A stretch of 64,000 bases of DNA from positions 18,803 to 82,802 of the forward strand of contig NZ_LBNQ01000008.1 of assembly GCF_001005215.1 (NCBI RefSeq). The letters run 5' to 3'. The stretch is from Lampropedia cohaerens. Lineage in GTDB: Bacteria; Pseudomonadota; Gammaproteobacteria; Burkholderiales; Burkholderiaceae_C. The notes beneath the pieces were generated by a model, which had not been told where the DNA came from, did no database searches, and saw nothing but the letters and a program-made list of their open reading frames with translations. The position numbers and the translations under genes were made by a program. Below, piece after piece: positions 1 to 9,094 of the stretch (positions within the stretch are counted from its first letter, which is position 1; every line of letters starts with the position of its first letter).

Positions 1-731
1 GCATCCGCATTGGCGGCAGGGGCGGCAACAAGAGCGCCGTCAAGGTCTGGGATGCGCGCCTGTACCGCGACTATGACGACACGCAGGAACTCGGAACCCG
101 CGCCATCAAGGTTGCACTGCGCCGGCTGCGCAAGTTCGCGCGCACCAGTTCCGAGTTGGAGCTGGACCTGGAAGGCACCATCCAGTCCACCGCCGCCAAT
201 GCCGGCTATCTCGACATCAAGATGGTGCCCGAGCGCCACAACAGCGTGAAGGTGCTGCTGCTGATGGACGTGGGCGGCACCATGGACGAGCACATCCAGC
301 GCGTCGAAGAGCTGTTTTCAGCCGTCAAGAGCGAGTTCAAACACCTGGAGTTCTACTACTTCCACAACTGCGTCTACGACTTCGTGTGGAAGAACAACCG
401 GCGCCGCTTTGCCGAGAAGATCGACACCTGGGATGTGATCCGCAAGTACAACCGGGACTACAAGCTGATCTTCGTGGGCGACGCCACCATGAGCCCCTAC
501 GAGATCCTGCAGCCGGGCGGCAGCGTCGAATACAACAACGCCGAGGCTGGCGCCGAGTGGCTGCAGCGGCTGACCCATGCCTTCCCGCACCATGCCTGGA
601 TCAACCCCGAGCCGCAGGGCGCCTGGGGCTACCGGCAGAGCATTGCGCTGATCCAGCAGATGGTGGGCGGGCGCATGTTCCCGCTGACGCTGCAGGGCCT
701 GGAGCAGACGATGCGGCTGCTGTCCAAATGA
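1..731 (+). CDS. VWA-domain protein (CoxE-like), 3' part only
   Basis: The reading frame is open from base 3 at the window edge, so the start lies upstream; about 242 C-terminal residues are visible. The first residues are rich in Arg, Gly and Lys, followed by a charged helix (KVALRRLRKFAR) typical of stand-alone VWA proteins of the CoxE type. A von Willebrand A fold follows, with the metal-site segment DVGGTMDEH in place of the classical DxSxS, a variant common in this family, and a second metal loop near FVGDATMSP. Relatives usually sit beside a MoxR-type AAA+ ATPase and are thought to act with it as a metal-dependent chaperone pair; the partner would lie left of the window. It converges on bioB with only 7 bases between the stops. 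Confidence 0.85.
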   Translation, partial: IRIGGRGGNKSAVKVWDARLYRDYDDTQELGTRAIKVALRRLRKFARTSSELELDLEGTIQSTAANAGYLDIKMVPERHNSVKVLLLMDVGGTMDEHIQRVEELFSAVKSEFKHLEFYYFHNCVYDFVWKNNRRRFAEKIDTWDVIRKYNRDYKLIFVGDATMSPYEILQPGGSVEYNNAEAGAEWLQRLTHAFPHHAWINPEPQGAWGYRQSIALIQQMVGGRMFPLTLQGLEQTMRLLSK

Positions 732-738
732 TTGCGGG

Positions 739-1815
739 CTACGCAGCGGTTGCGCGTGGCACGTCAAAGCCCAGCTTGGCCAGCAGCCGCGCATCGGCAT
801 CGGCGTCGGGGTTGCCCGTCACCAGCAGCTTTTCGCCATAGAAGATTGAGTTGGCGCCGGCCAGGAAGCACAGCGCCTGCACGGCCTCGCCCAGCTGCTG
901 GCGACCGGCCGAGAGCCGCACCCGCGCCCTGGGCATGGTGATGCGCGCCACGGCGATGATGCGCACGAAATCCAGCGGGTCCACCGGCTTGGCGTCGGCC
1001 ATTGGCGTGCCCGGCACCGGAACCAGGCTGTTGATCGGCACGGACTCAGGGTAAGGGTCGAGATTGGCCAGCTGGGCAATCAGGCCGGCGCGGTGCACCG
1101 GCTCCTCGCCCATGCCGATGATGCCGCCGCAGCAGACGCTGATGCCGGCATCGCGCACCGCCTGCAGGGTATCGAGCCGTTCCTGGTACTGGCGCGTGTC
1201 CACCACGCTGCGGTAGTACTCGGGCGCGGTGTCGAGGTTGTGGTTATAGAAGTCCAGCCCCGCATCGCGCAGCGCCACGGCCTGATGCGGCTGCAGCATG
1301 CCCAGCGTGGCACAGGTCTGCAGGCCCAGGGCCTTGACGGCCGCCACCAGCGCGCTGACTTTCTCGATGTCGCGGTCCTTGGGCGCGCGCCAGGCTGCGC
1401 CCATGCAAAAGCGCGTGGCCCCCGCATCGCGCGCCGCACGGGCGTGGGCCAGTACCTCCTCCACAGGCAGCAGTTTCTGCGCTTTCACCCCCGTGTCGTA
1501 GGCGGCCGATTGCGGGCAGTAGCCGCAGTTTTCCGGACAGCCGCCGGTCTTGACCGACAGCAGCGTGGCAAGCTCCATGTCGTTGGCCGGCCAGTGCTGG
1601 CGGTGCACGGTCTGCGCCTGGTAGAGCAAGTCCAGAAAGGGCATGTCGAGCAGCGCCTGGATCTGCTGCACCGACCAGCGCGGCGCGGCAGGCTGTTGCG
1701 GCGAACGACCAACCGGGCGGTGCAGCACCACCGGCTGTTGGCTTGTTGGTGCGCCTTGCGGCAAAGATTCAGCTTGCATCAGGGATGAGCGCGTTGATTG
1801 TGAAATGACAGGCAC
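739..1815 (-). CDS. bioB: Biotin synthase BioB
   Basis: Radical-SAM enzyme that inserts sulfur into dethiobiotin in the last step of biotin synthesis. The 358-residue product carries the radical-SAM cysteine motif CPENCGYC (Cys93, Cys97, Cys100), and [10 protein letters not shown] near the C-terminus supplies the conserved Arg of the [2Fe-2S] site. The annotated start is a GTG at 1815 that directly abuts the TGA of the upstream binding-protein gene; an in-frame ATG at 1779 is an alternative because the first 40 residues are a low-complexity extension not needed by the family. No other bio genes are in the window, so it may be expressed from the promoter of the upstream gene. Confidence 0.95.
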   Translation of the reverse strand: MPVISQSTRSSLMQAESLPQGAPTSQQPVVLHRPVGRSPQQPAAPRWSVQQIQALLDMPFLDLLYQAQTVHRQHWPANDMELATLLSVKTGGCPENCGYCPQSAAYDTGVKAQKLLPVEEVLAHARAARDAGATRFCMGAAWRAPKDRDIEKVSALVAAVKALGLQTCATLGMLQPHQAVALRDAGLDFYNHNLDTAPEYYRSVVDTRQYQERLDTLQAVRDAGISVCCGGIIGMGEEPVHRAGLIAQLANLDPYPESVPINSLVPVPGTPMADAKPVDPLDFVRIIAVARITMPRARVRLSAGRQQLGEAVQALCFLAGANSIFYGEKLLVTGNPDADADARLLAKLGFDVPRATAA

Positions 1816-3123
1816 TCAACCAGGGCGGCGCATGCTGCAGCGATGCGGCATCTCGGCCTGTTCGGGCGTGAGGGCGCGAATCACCTCGAAGCCATAGCCC
1901 GAACCCTCCACGTCAAACGGCACCGCCTCGCTGCCGGCCTTCTGCATGCGCCCCACCAGCAGCGACTGCTGGAACTGGTGATCGGCCGCCCGCATGGTGC
2001 CGCGCTGCCCGGCCAGCTCCACCTGCAGGCCTTCCAGCGCATAGGCGACCTTCACGGGATCGGTGCTGCCAGCCTTTTCCATCGCCGCCGCCAGTGCCTC
2101 GATCATCAGCTGCATGCGCATGTGCACATAGTCGTCGGCCGGGTCGGGAAAGCGCGCGCGAAAGGCCTGGTAGAACGCCCGGCTCTCGGGCGCGGGGTAG
2201 TTGGGCAGCCAGTCGGCCACGGCGATCACCTTGCCGACACCGGCATCGCCCATGGCTGCTGGCGCGCCCAGCGCGTTGCCATAGAAGGTGTAGAAGCGGC
2301 CCTGGAAGCCAACCTCCGCAGCCGCGCGCACGAACAGCGTCAGGTCATTGCCCCAGTTGCCGGTGATGACCGCATCCGCGCCGCTGGCCTTGATCTTCAC
2401 GCCATAGGGCACGAAGTCGCGGATGCGGCCTATGGGGTGGTACTCCTCGGCGACGATCTCGATGTCGGGCCGGCGCTCGGCCAGCTGGCGGCGCGCCTCG
2501 CGCAGCACGGCATGGCCGAAGCTGTAGTCCTGCCCGAACAGGTAGACCTTCTTGATGGAGGCATCCTGCTGCAGCACATCCATCAGCGCGCGCATGCGCA
2601 TGTCGGCATGCGCATCGAATCGGAAGTGCCAGAAGCTGCACTTCTCGTTGGTCAGTGCGGGATCAACGGCCGAGTAGTTCAGAAACAGCATGCGCTGCTC
2701 AGGCATGCGCTGGTTGTTGAGGTTGATGGCATGCAGCAATGCCTCGGCCACCGCCGACGAATTGCCCTGCAGCACATACTGCGCGCCGCTGTCGCGCGCG
2801 GACTGCAGTGCCGCCAGCGCCTCCTCGCTCTGGCCCTTGCTGTCATAGCGGTCCAGTTGCAATGGACGCGGCCCGCCTTCGGCCGCAGGCAACTGCACCC
2901 CTCCTCGTGCGTTGACGCGCTCGATCGCCCACAGCAGATTGCGAAACACCGCCTCCCCGGTGTTCGCAAAAGGCCCGGACAGGCTTTCAACCAGCGCCAG
3001 GCGGATGGGCGACTGTGGTGCCGCTGCGTCAGCAGCGTGCGCGAAGGCAGCCAGACATAGCGCAGCCGCCGTCAGCCGCCGCATTACCGCGCGAGCCAAA
3101 AGGACTGGGCGGAAGCGAAGCAT
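1816..3123 (-). CDS. Periplasmic branched-chain amino-acid type substrate-binding protein
   Basis: Type I periplasmic binding fold (LivJ/Leu-Ile-Val binding family), 435 residues. A signal peptide is visible at residues 1-35 (hydrophobic AALCLAAFAHA, then ADAAA). The family opening IRLALVESLSGPFANTGE follows. The start at 3123 is chosen because AGGAGG lies 12 bases upstream on the minus strand; the open frame continues further upstream without signal-like sequence, and an ATG at 3084 would also give a signal peptide. There are no permease or ATPase genes nearby, so it is an orphan binding protein whose ligand cannot be named. Its stop codon touches the bioB GTG start, so the two are probably co-transcribed. 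Confidence 0.85.
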   Translation of the reverse strand: MLRFRPVLLARAVMRRLTAAALCLAAFAHAADAAAPQSPIRLALVESLSGPFANTGEAVFRNLLWAIERVNARGGVQLPAAEGGPRPLQLDRYDSKGQSEEALAALQSARDSGAQYVLQGNSSAVAEALLHAINLNNQRMPEQRMLFLNYSAVDPALTNEKCSFWHFRFDAHADMRMRALMDVLQQDASIKKVYLFGQDYSFGHAVLREARRQLAERRPDIEIVAEEYHPIGRIRDFVPYGVKIKASGADAVITGNWGNDLTLFVRAAAEVGFQGRFYTFYGNALGAPAAMGDAGVGKVIAVADWLPNYPAPESRAFYQAFRARFPDPADDYVHMRMQLMIEALAAAMEKAGSTDPVKVAYALEGLQVELAGQRGTMRAADHQFQQSLLVGRMQKAGSEAVPFDVEGSGYGFEVIRALTPEQAEMPHRCSMRRPG

Positions 3124-3465
3124 TGGGTACACGAAACCTCCTGTTGTGCGAATTCGCAATCTTTTCGCGTGGCAAAAGCCATTCGCCACACCCATTATCT
3201 TTGGGCAGATTCGCTTATTCATGAAACAGCGATGTGCATTTATGCAGACAAATTTAGGCAATTTACTGACAAATTAAGAAAAGAAGTCTGTTTTTAACAA
3301 AATTTTCAACAAAACCACCATCATCTCACCTACAGCAACGTATTGGTAGCGATCTGTTGCCATCTTTCGGGATTGCACGCACAACGGAGCCTGCGGGAGC
3401 CACCGCGCGATCTCGCCTGGCACACGCCTCCCACGCGCACGCCCGCGCGCATAATGGCGCCCACC
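3124..3465. other. Divergent intergenic region, AT-rich core
   Basis: About 340 bases between the divergently transcribed binding-protein gene and the TSUP permease. The stretch around 3240-3310 is clearly richer in A and T than its surroundings and is the likely promoter zone for both genes. I could not assign -35/-10 boxes with confidence. Confidence 0.4.
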
Positions 3466-4224
3466 ATGGAATGGCTCATTGTTACTGTCGCGTCGCTGTT
3501 TGCCGGTTTTGTCGATGCCATCGTCGGCGGCGGAGGTCTGGTGCTGGTGCCTGCACTGTTCGCCGTCTATCCCAGCGCGGCGCCGGCCACACTGTTTGGG
3601 ACCAATAAGTCCGGCTCGATGTGGGGCACCGCGTTTTCGGCGTGGAAGTTCGCCCGCACCGTGCAGTTTCGCTGGGCCACCATCGCGCCAGCCATCGCGG
3701 CGGCCTTTGCCGGCGCCATGCTCGGTGCCTGGGCCATCACCGTGATATCGGCCGACTTTTTGCGCAAGGCGTTGCCGTTCATCCTGGCTGGTGTGCTGGT
3801 CTACACGCTGATGAAGAAGGAGTTGGGGCGCCACCACCACCCGCTCACCAGCGCTGTACGCGAGGCCGTGCTGGCCGTGCTGATCGGGCTACTGATCGGG
3901 TTTTATGACGGCTTCTTCGGCCCCGGCACCGGCAGCTTCCTCGTCTTTGCATTCGTGCGCCTGCTGGGATTCGATTTCCTCAACGCTTCGGCCCATGCCA
4001 AGCTGCTGAACCTGGCGACGAATCTGGCGGCACTGCTGCTGCTGGGCGTCAAGGGCCATGTATGGTGGCATCTGGCCATTCCGCTGGCGGTTGCCAACAT
4101 CGTCGGCAGCGTGCTGGGCACGCACATGGCGCTGAAGCACGGCTCCGGTTTCGTGCGCTGGATCTTCGTGGCGGTCGTCAGCCTGCTGATCATGCGCTCG
4201 GCATGGGATGCGTTTCTGGCCTGA
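3466..4224 (+). CDS. TSUP family permease (TauE/SafE type)
   Basis: Integral membrane protein of 252 residues in the sulfite exporter TauE/SafE family. The N-terminus SLFAGFVDAIVGGGG and the repeat-related segment GFYDGFFGPGTGSF in the second half are the two homologous signature motifs of this fold; about eight hydrophobic segments are present. The start at 3466 (MEWLIV) puts the first membrane segment at the N-terminus; an ATG at 3454 is also possible, while the longer open frame upstream has no membrane-protein character. The substrate is unknown; relatives export or import sulfur-containing or small organic anions. It stands alone between two divergent or convergent neighbours. Confidence 0.85.
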   Translation: MEWLIVTVASLFAGFVDAIVGGGGLVLVPALFAVYPSAAPATLFGTNKSGSMWGTAFSAWKFARTVQFRWATIAPAIAAAFAGAMLGAWAITVISADFLRKALPFILAGVLVYTLMKKELGRHHHPLTSAVREAVLAVLIGLLIGFYDGFFGPGTGSFLVFAFVRLLGFDFLNASAHAKLLNLATNLAALLLLGVKGHVWWHLAIPLAVANIVGSVLGTHMALKHGSGFVRWIFVAVVSLLIMRSAWDAFLA

Positions 4225-4238
4225 ACGGACAGAGTAAG

Positions 4239-4274
4239 AAAAATGGCCCCGGCAAAACGCCGGAGTCATGGCCC
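4239..4274 (-). terminator. Possible terminator after the TonB receptor gene
   Basis: Read on the minus strand, a GC-rich stem with a CCGGC/GCCGG core and flanking GGCC arms is followed by ATTTTTC. It lies between the converging ends of the receptor gene and the TSUP gene. The stem has an internal bulge, so this is tentative. Confidence 0.45.
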
Positions 4275-4314
4275 ATTGCCAGCAGCACCATGCAGTGCTG
4301 CTACTTGGATTCCG

Positions 4315-6663
4315 TCAGAACTGGTAGGTCGCCAGCAGTTGTGCGCCCCGGCCCGCACCCGGTACACCGAAGCCGTGGCCGTTGTACTGGCGCCAGTACT
4401 TCTTGTCGAACAGGTTGTTGATGTTGAGCTGCACGCCCAGCGCATCGCTGACCTGGTAGCTCAGCATCATGTTGTGCACCGTGTAGGACGGCACATCCAC
4501 CCGGTACTGGCTGGTCATGCCGGCACCGCGGCCCAGCGCGATGTAGCGCGAGCCCACGTACCGCAGGCCATAGCTGACGTTCAGTTGCGGCGTAACGCGG
4601 TACGACGTCCACAGGCTGGCGGCATGCTTGGGCGTGTTGCGCATGGCAATGCCTGCCTCGTCACCGTTGAGGTTGCCGTTGTTCAGATTGCCTGCTGGCT
4701 TGTCGGAATCGGTGATTTCGCTGTCCATGTAGCTGTAGCCGGCAAACACGGACCACTGCGGCGTGATGTTGCCCGCAGCACCCAGTTCCAGGCCGGTAAC
4801 GCGCTGCTTGTAACGGTACAGCTCGTCCTGCAATTCCTCGTTGACATACTCGGGCTTGTCCTGGGTCGTGCGGTAGATCGCAGCCGTCAGGGACAGACGC
4901 TCATCGAACAGATCCCATTTGGTGCCCAGCTCAACCGTGTCGCCCTTGACCACGGGGTTGACATCGCCCGCACCACCGCTGGTCGCAGCCTGGATGGAGG
5001 TGGGCTGGCGCGCATTGGCGTACGTTGCGTAAATCGTGCCGTTCTGTGCTGGCTTGTAGATCAGGCCAACGCGGCCAGTGAACAGGTTCTGGCTGTCGCG
5101 GCCAAGAGCACCATCGGCCCACGGCTTGTCGCCCGGCGTGCCGCTGGTGTAGCCGCCGCGTGAAGCGTTGTGCGTCTGCTTGACGTCCCACCAGTCATGG
5201 CGAAGGGCAATCTGCGTCTGCCACTGCTCGTTGAATCTCAGCGTATCGAGAACGTACAGCGCTTTCGACGTCGCGCGCGTGCTCTGGCTGGAGGTGTAGT
5301 ACACGCTGGTGTCACCCACGAAATCCTTTGGAGGGTTGGCAGGATCAATGACATGGTTGTTGCCCTGGTTGCCGAACTTCAGGCCGCCTTGCATCAAGTC
5401 CAGCTTCTCACGGGTGAACTCCGCACCGACCACCATGTCGTGCCCCACGGAACCCGTCTCAAAGTTCAGCAACAGATTGGTCTGGTTGCTGATGGTCTTG
5501 TTCTCGGTATGGCGGGCAATGCCGGTCAGGCGCCGCAGCACCGGGCCCTGGTTAGTCACCTGATCGCCGCCGGGCGTGGTGACCACATAGTCGCGATCCA
5601 TCTGCGCCAGCGACAACTGGTTGACCAGCGTAACGCGCTCGTTGAAGTTGTGCTCGGCCTTGAAGTTCAGCCGGTCGATCTTGTTGTCTTCCTTGTCCAG
5701 GTTGTCGTAGCCGAAGTAGCCGCTCCACTTCACGCCCGGATAGGGGCTGGGCCGGCCACCACTTTGACGCGGGTTCTTGCCATCGTGCAGCGTGGGAATG
5801 CCGTAGTCGTAGTTACCGTCATCGTTGAGGTGTTCGTAGCTCAGCGTCAGGCGCGTGGGTGTGCCCAGGCCATAGGCGATGGACGGCGCAATGCCCCAGC
5901 GCTTGCGCAGAATCTCGTCGCGCCCGTCCACCCCGGAGCGGTGCGCCACGGCGTTCAGGCGCACGGCAATGCCACGCTCCTCATCGACAATCTGGTTCAG
6001 GTCCACTGTGGCGCGGCGGAAGTCGGATGTGCCAAGGCCCAGGTTGACCTCCCGGCGGTTGGCCATGAACGGCGTCTTGGTCACCAGGTTGATGCCGCCG
6101 CCGATCAGTCCCGCACCCCAGACCGAGGCGCTGGAGCCCTTGACCACCTCCACCTGCTCGACGTTGAACATCTCCGAGCGGGTGTAATAGGCCGACTCGC
6201 GCACGCCGTCACGGAACACGTTGCTGCCGCCGTACTCGCCGGAATTGAAGCCGCGGATGTTGATGCCATCACCGACCCCGCCTGCACCCTCGCCGGAATT
6301 GAAGGTGATGCCGGGCGAGTTGGCCAGCACGTCCTCCAGCGTTTGCGCGTTCTACTCACGGATCAGCTCTGCAGGAATGACCGTGACACTTTGCGGCACG
6401 TCACGCAGTGGCGCGTTGAACTGCGGCGAGGATGCGCGCTTGGTCTGGTACTGCCCTTCGGCCTCGCCGGTGATGACCACCGGCGCCAGCCGCTGCGCGG
6501 ATTCATCGGCCGTTTGTGCATAGCCGGTATTGAGGCCAAAGCCCAGTGTCAGCAGCCCCAGCGATGCCACGGCCGTGGTAGCCGCGCGCACTGGGGACAC
6601 GGCGGACAGATCATTGCCTGATGCTGCTGCGGGCGAAATCGTCGAAATGACTGAATGCTCCAA
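4315..6663 (-). pseudogene. TonB-dependent siderophore receptor interrupted by an in-frame amber codon
   Basis: Outer-membrane beta-barrel receptor of the FhuA/Fiu/PiuA class. Reading from a TTG start at 6663 (GGAG seven bases upstream) gives a 782-codon frame: a long signal region ending near GYAQTADE, a TonB-box-like segment (APVVITGEAE), the plug domain (RDVPQSVTVIP, then NSPGITF and a GINIRGF motif) and a 22-strand-type barrel ending in the C-terminal Phe expected of outer-membrane proteins (ATYQF). Codon 104 (6352-6354) is TAG, inside the highly conserved plug segment ELIRE-stop-NAQTLEDVL. The frame is unchanged on both sides, and Gln is usual there, so a single CAG to TAG change explains it. 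Everything else looks intact, which suggests a recent mutation, a sequencing error or suppression. Confidence 0.9.
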
Positions 6664-6771
6664 GGTACTACTCCATGACTTGAACAAGCAGGGAGCGCGA
6701 AGCCAAACGCCATGACGGGTCACTACGTCAACGCGTGAAGGTGTAGCAACACAAGCAACCGGCTTTGATCG

Positions 6772-6793
6772 CAATGAGAAGCAATCATTGTCA
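6772..6793. promoter_or_regulatory. Candidate Fur box upstream of the receptor gene
   Basis: The segment contains AATCATTGTC, which matches nine of ten positions of the right half of the Fur consensus (AATCATTATC), and CAATGAGAA / CAATCATTG forms an imperfect palindrome (7 of 9). It lies about 110 bases upstream of the receptor start. The left half of the consensus is poor, so this is a candidate only. Confidence 0.4.
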
Positions 6794-7054
6794 AATGCCA
6801 GCGCGGCGGCAGATTCAGGAGAAAGGCTACGACCTTGTATGAACGCCGGTTTCAACGCAACCTGCGCTCGGGCGGGGCCAGACAAGCCCACGTACCCATC
6901 TTTTACACACCAGTCGAGTCACGGAAACACTGCAGATGCTGACGGCACATGAACACCATTGAACCCGGCGGTATCACGCGCATGGCAGTGCTGCGGATGC
7001 TTTCCCGATCATTCTGGTGCGGGACGCGAGTGTAGACAGTCAGGCATATAAAAT

Positions 7055-7073
7055 GCAAATGATTTTCAAATAG
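7055..7073. promoter_or_regulatory. Candidate Fur box near the PiuC-like gene
   Basis: GCAAATGATTTTCAAATAG matches the first 14 positions of the 19-base Fur consensus at 10 sites, including the AATGAT and TCA cores. It sits in the AT-rich part of the divergent region, about 150 bases before the dioxygenase start. Confidence 0.4.
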
Positions 7074-7177
7074 ATTAAATGCAAAAAAGCAACACTTTTC
7101 TGCGAAAACCTGTTCTCAGGAGGGTGCCGCTAAGCGCGCGGCCTGCTTTTTGTGACACACGGCAAGGGCGCACAATC

Positions 7178-7203
7178 GGCCCAGGTACCGGGCCCAGGTA
7201 CCG
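7178..7203 (+). repeat. Tandem 13-base duplication before the PiuC-like start
   Basis: GGCCCAGGTACCG occurs twice head to tail, ending 22 bases before the ATG at 7226, in the expected leader of the dioxygenase mRNA. No function is evident. Confidence 0.8.
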
Positions 7204-7225
7204 TTCACCTCACTGATCCATTGCC

Positions 7226-7906
7226 ATGCTGCTTCAAATCCCCCAACTGTTCAGCCCCGAAGAAGCGCGCCAGTTGCGCGAAACGCTGGAACGGGCGCAA
7301 TGGCGGGACGGTCGCCAGACTGCAGGCCACCTCGCTCAAAGTGTCAAGCGCAACGAGCAGCTGGCGCTGGATGACCCGATCGCCATACAGCTTGGCGAGC
7401 AGATCCTCGCCCGCCTCGGGCAGAACCCGCTGTTCATCTCCGCGGCGCTGCCAGCACGGGTGCTGCCGCCGCGCTTTAACCGTTATGCCGGTGGCGGCAC
7501 CTACGGCAATCACATTGACAACGCCATCTTCACCATCCCCGGCAATGGCGCACGCGTGCGCACCGACATTTCCAGCACGCTGTTCCTGAGCGATCCGGAC
7601 AGTTATGACGGCGGCGAACTCGTCATCGAGGACACCTATGGCGTGCACAGCATCAAGCTGCCTGCCGGGCACATGGTGGTGTATCCAGGCACCAGCCTGC
7701 ACCGGGTCAATCCGGTTACCCGCGGCGTGCGCTATGCATCGTTTTTCTGGACGCAGAGCCTGGTCGCACTGGATGTGCAACGGCGCACCCTGTTCGAGCT
7801 GGACACGGCCATCCAGCGCCTCACGGCCGATCACCCGGAGCACCCTTCGATCAGCCAGCTGACCGGTGTCTATCACAACCTGCTGCGGCTGTGGTCCACG
7901 ACCTGA
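7226..7906 (+). CDS. piuC: PKHD-type Fe(II)/2-oxoglutarate dioxygenase (PiuC/YbiX)
   Basis: 226-residue PKHD-type hydroxylase. The iron ligands are visible as H96 and D98 (GNHIDN) and H159 (SLHRV), with R169 (GVRY) placed to bind 2-oxoglutarate. YbiX of Escherichia coli lies beside fiu and PiuC of Pseudomonas lies beside piuA, both catecholate siderophore receptors, and the same pairing is seen here with the divergent receptor gene. The exact substrate of the family is not established; a role in iron acquisition or siderophore handling is inferred from context. The stop overlaps the next start as TGATG. Confidence 0.93.
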   Translation: MLLQIPQLFSPEEARQLRETLERAQWRDGRQTAGHLAQSVKRNEQLALDDPIAIQLGEQILARLGQNPLFISAALPARVLPPRFNRYAGGGTYGNHIDNAIFTIPGNGARVRTDISSTLFLSDPDSYDGGELVIEDTYGVHSIKLPAGHMVVYPGTSLHRVNPVTRGVRYASFFWTQSLVALDVQRRTLFELDTAIQRLTADHPEHPSISQLTGVYHNLLRLWSTT

Positions 7907-9042
7907 TGGCGACTGCCATGCCGCACACTGCCGAGCCGCCACTGACGACGATTCCAGCCGACCTGACCAGCCTGGCCGATTACGAGCGCCGCGCCGTGGC
8001 GCACATGCCCGAAGCCACCTGGCGCCATATCGCCTCCGGCGCGGGGCAGGAATGCACCCTGCGCCAGAACCGCCTGGCGTTCGAGCGCCTGCTGCTTGAG
8101 CCCCGCGCGCTGGCCTGCCTGCAGGGCGCGACGACGCACACCACACTGCTGGGCCAGCGCCACGCGGCCCCTGTTCTGCTGGCCCCGGTCGCCTACCATC
8201 GCCTGGTGCATCCCGGCGGAGAGTGCGAGACCGCGCGTGCGGCTGCCGCCATGCAAACCGGCATGGTCGTCAGCACACTGGCCAGCCAGACGCTGGAGGA
8301 CATCGCGCGCAGCGCCCGTGCAGCGGCCGCCGAATTGCGCCACGACCAAGCGCCGCTGTGGTTCCAGCTATATCTGCAGCCCAAGCGCAGCCACAGCCTG
8401 GAGCTGGTGCGGCGCGCCGAAGCCGCCGGCTACCAGGCATTGGTCGTGACCATTGATGCCACCGTCAAGCGCGCCCGCTTTGCGCTGCCACCGGGCGTTG
8501 AGGCCGTCAACATCCAATCCTTTCCCAGCCTGGCGCAGCGCCCGCAAGGCCTGGCAGGGCCGATCCTGTTTGGCACCCCGCTGGTGGAGAGTGCTCCGAC
8601 CTGGGAGGACATTGCCTGGCTGCGCCAGCAGTGCACGCTGCCGCTGATCGTCAAGGGCGTGGTCTCGCCCCGCGATGCCATGCGGGCGGTGGAGTTGGGC
8701 GCCGATGCACTGATCGTCTCCAACCATGGCGGGCGCGTGCTGGATGGCCTGCCCGCGGCCATTGACATATTGCCGCGCGTCGCCGAAACCGTTGCGGGCC
8801 GGGTGCCGCTACTGCTCGATGGCGGCATCCGCAGCGGCACCGACATCGTCAAAGCCTTGGCGCTCGGCGCATCGGCGGTACTGGTCGGCAGGCCGCAGCT
8901 GCACGCCCTGGCGGTGGCCGGCCTGCTCGGCGTGGCGCACATGCTGCATCTGCTACGCGCCGAGCTGGAGCTGGCGATGGCGCAACTGGGCTGCACCCGC
9001 ATCGCAGTCATTGACCGCAGCGTGCTGTGGCCACCTGAATAG
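7906..9042 (+). CDS. FMN-dependent alpha-hydroxy acid oxidase/dehydrogenase
   Basis: 378-residue flavoprotein of the lactate/glycolate oxidase family. Conserved catalytic elements are present: Tyr in the N-terminal LADYERRA segment, QLY (Tyr156), Lys250 in VKGVVSPRDA, the active-site His274 and Arg277 in SNHGGRVLDG, and the FMN phosphate loop LLDGGIRSGTD. The expected reaction is oxidation of an L-2-hydroxy acid to the 2-oxo acid. The ATG at 7906 is chosen because it overlaps the dioxygenase stop (TGATG), implying translational coupling; an upstream GTG at 7891 is less likely. Coupling to an iron-linked dioxygenase hints at a role in iron or siderophore metabolism rather than growth on lactate, but that is inference. 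Confidence 0.9.
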   Translation: MATAMPHTAEPPLTTIPADLTSLADYERRAVAHMPEATWRHIASGAGQECTLRQNRLAFERLLLEPRALACLQGATTHTTLLGQRHAAPVLLAPVAYHRLVHPGGECETARAAAAMQTGMVVSTLASQTLEDIARSARAAAAELRHDQAPLWFQLYLQPKRSHSLELVRRAEAAGYQALVVTIDATVKRARFALPPGVEAVNIQSFPSLAQRPQGLAGPILFGTPLVESAPTWEDIAWLRQQCTLPLIVKGVVSPRDAMRAVELGADALIVSNHGGRVLDGLPAAIDILPRVAETVAGRVPLLLDGGIRSGTDIVKALALGASAVLVGRPQLHALAVAGLLGVAHMLHLLRAELELAMAQLGCTRIAVIDRSVLWPPE

Positions 9043-9094
9043 CCGCGTAGCCTGCTGACCGCAGTCGCACCACCGTTTCAATGCAGGCCTGTTG

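Larger units (their letters stand above)
6664..7225. other. Divergent iron-regulated intergenic region
   Basis: About 560 bases separate the receptor gene from the PiuC-type gene. It contains two Fur-like sites (listed separately), an AT-rich stretch at 7040-7100 likely to hold promoters, and a tandem 13-base duplication just before the piuC-like start. No further gene is supported here. Confidence 0.5.

Noticed and set aside
6352..6354. The amber codon as a programmed non-standard amino acid site
   Set aside because: No pyrrolysine machinery is visible, the context is an ordinary plug domain, and a one-base change from CAG explains it more simply.
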